From Acetobacter pasteurianus subsp. pasteurianus LMG 1262 = NBRC 106471 (GTDB taxonomy: Bacteria; Pseudomonadota; Alphaproteobacteria; Acetobacterales; Acetobacteraceae): a DNA stretch of 64,000 bases. The stretch spans positions 186,001-250,000 of the forward strand of contig NZ_CADO01000139.1 of the NCBI RefSeq assembly GCF_000285275.1, given 5' to 3'. Position 1 is the first letter of the stretch. The number at the start of each line of letters is the position of its first letter. The notes below the pieces were generated by a model. That model searched no databases, was not told the origin of the DNA, and saw only the letters and a program-made list of their open reading frames with translations. Below are positions 63,072 through 64,000 of the stretch, piece after piece. Made by a program: the position numbers and the translations under genes.

Positions 63072-64000
63072 GGCCGGTCTTCCAGCCGTTTCAGCAGCAT
63101 GGGCACGTGTACCTGGTCCGCCTTATAGCTGCCGGTAAGCGCGTAAATGACAATATTCAGCCCAAAGCGGTAGGTCAGCAAACGCTGTTCCGCCCCACCA
63201 GGAATAACAGCAAAGGGCGTGTTGCCAGATGCATCAACCGCCCACGCATGCGCCCAATCTGCCGAGCCGATAATAATGGGGCTAACTTCATCATTCCCGG
63301 CATCGCCTTCACGCGCCACCCAAATGGGCTGGCCCGCATAACGGCCCGGAAAATCATGCAGCAGGTAAAAGGTATGCGCCAGCAGGTGGTGGTCATTCAT
63401 GGTCACAAGTGGTGGCACTGTCAGCCCTGTTGTGGCGCGGCGCAGGGCAGCGCGTGTGCCCGGGGCATCACCAGCAAAACTGGCGTCATCTGTGGCATTA
63501 TCTGGTGTGTCCTGCCCTTGGGTATCAATCAGCAAGATACCACCATGCGCCATAAAGCGGTTGAGCGCGGCTATCATGGCGGGGGAGGCATGGGCATCTG
63601 GCGTAATGGGCCAGTATAGCAATGGATAATACGCCAGATCATCCGTTTCCGGGTGCACGCCATCGGGGTGGCCCAGCACGGCAGATGTGCGGGCATTGGT
63701 GAAATCCGCCAACCCCTGAAGCCCTTGGCGCGAGGCCTCATCTACATCTGCATGCCCTGTTAAAACGTAGGCCAGACGTGTTTCAAGTGCCGCTCCGGGT
63801 ACGGAGAGGGTAGCTTGCGGCGTTAGAACTGCGGGCTGTGTATCTGCAGCATAAGCAGGAGCAGCCATACCAAGCAGCATGCCCCCCATAACCAAGGTGG
63901 CCACATTGATGTGTTTGGGTGTCAAAAATCCCTTACGCATCAGCAACGCCAAAGCACCATCGAGCAACAATAGAACAAGAGCAGCCAACAGGCAGAAGCG
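63068..64000 (-). CDS. DUF4159 (BatA-type) protein, C-terminal part
   Basis: The gene enters from the right edge; the frame is open to 64000, giving the last 310 residues. A TM helix (LLAALVLLLLDGALALL) is followed by a second hydrophobic segment with GMAAPAYA, then the DUF4159 domain: YPLLYWPITPDA, MAHGGILLIDTQGQ, and TYRFGLNIVIYALTGSYK near the end. Full-length relatives have a BatA-like N-terminal domain with TM helices, missing here. It is translationally coupled to the VWA/GATase-like gene. Confidence 0.82.
   Translation of the reverse strand, partial: RFCLLAALVLLLLDGALALLMRKGFLTPKHINVATLVMGGMLLGMAAPAYAADTQPAVLTPQATLSVPGAALETRLAYVLTGHADVDEASRQGLQGLADFTNARTSAVLGHPDGVHPETDDLAYYPLLYWPITPDAHASPAMIAALNRFMAHGGILLIDTQGQDTPDNATDDASFAGDAPGTRAALRRATTGLTVPPLVTMNDHHLLAHTFYLLHDFPGRYAGQPIWVAREGDAGNDEVSPIIIGSADWAHAWAVDASGNTPFAVIPGGAEQRLLTYRFGLNIVIYALTGSYKADQVHVPMLLKRLEDRP

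Overview
The window looks like chromosomal DNA of an acetic acid bacterium (Acetobacteraceae, most like Acetobacter). The reasons are the protein sequences (alphaproteobacterial GlnE, RpoB and RpoC, a CcrM-type GANTC methyltransferase, an alpha operon without rpsD, a DUF4159/BatA-type gene pair), the moderately high GC content and the many envelope efflux systems. The genus is inferred from general resemblance; no database was searched. There are no rRNA or tRNA genes, insertion sequences, prophage genes or CRISPR arrays.

Layout. (1) 1-7.4 kb: the N-terminus of an AsmA-like protein (minus), then glnE and bcp, a Gly/Pro-rich secreted protein, a KgtP-like MFS permease and rmuC. (2) 7.4-15.7 kb: a tightly packed block of OmpR-type response regulator, histidine kinase, RND pump, membrane fusion protein and outer-membrane lipoprotein, with ATGA overlaps; it looks like a self-contained, sensor-controlled tripartite efflux system. 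(3) 15.8-43.6 kb: the ribosomal and RNA polymerase super-cluster in one direction: rplKAJL-rpoBC, rpsL-rpsG-tuf, the S10 and spc operons, secY-adk, and rpsM-rpsK-rpoA-rplQ. secE-nusG is not next to rplK, and fusA is missing between rpsG and tuf. The spacers hold many RNA hairpins, including a terminator-like attenuator ahead of rpsL. (4) 43.7-47 kb: a nitrate/sulfonate/taurine-type ABC importer behind a perfect 19-bp palindrome that overlaps its promoter, then two small membrane proteins (ElaB/YqjD-like and DUF1328). (5) 47-57.9 kb, minus strand: an MdtD-like MFS gene followed by mdtA-mdtB-mdtC-like genes and a NodT-type outer-membrane factor, i.e. a second, two-permease RND system. (6) 58-60.2 kb: a CsbD-like stress protein, then rnhB-ccrM. 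The short region ahead of rnhB has four GANTC sites (the sequence CcrM methylates), three of them inside two mutually exclusive hairpins. (7) 60.2-64 kb, minus strand: an exported ankyrin-repeat protein, a VWA/GATase-like membrane protein and the C-terminal part of a DUF4159 protein.

How it fits together: the centre is the growth core (translation, transcription, Sec export), flanked on both sides by multidrug or solvent export systems. The most interesting signals are regulatory rather than new enzymes: the GANTC/hairpin element of rnhB-ccrM, the rpsL leader, the palindrome of the ABC importer, and the lysine-less RND pump that carries extra C-terminal tails on its two partner proteins.
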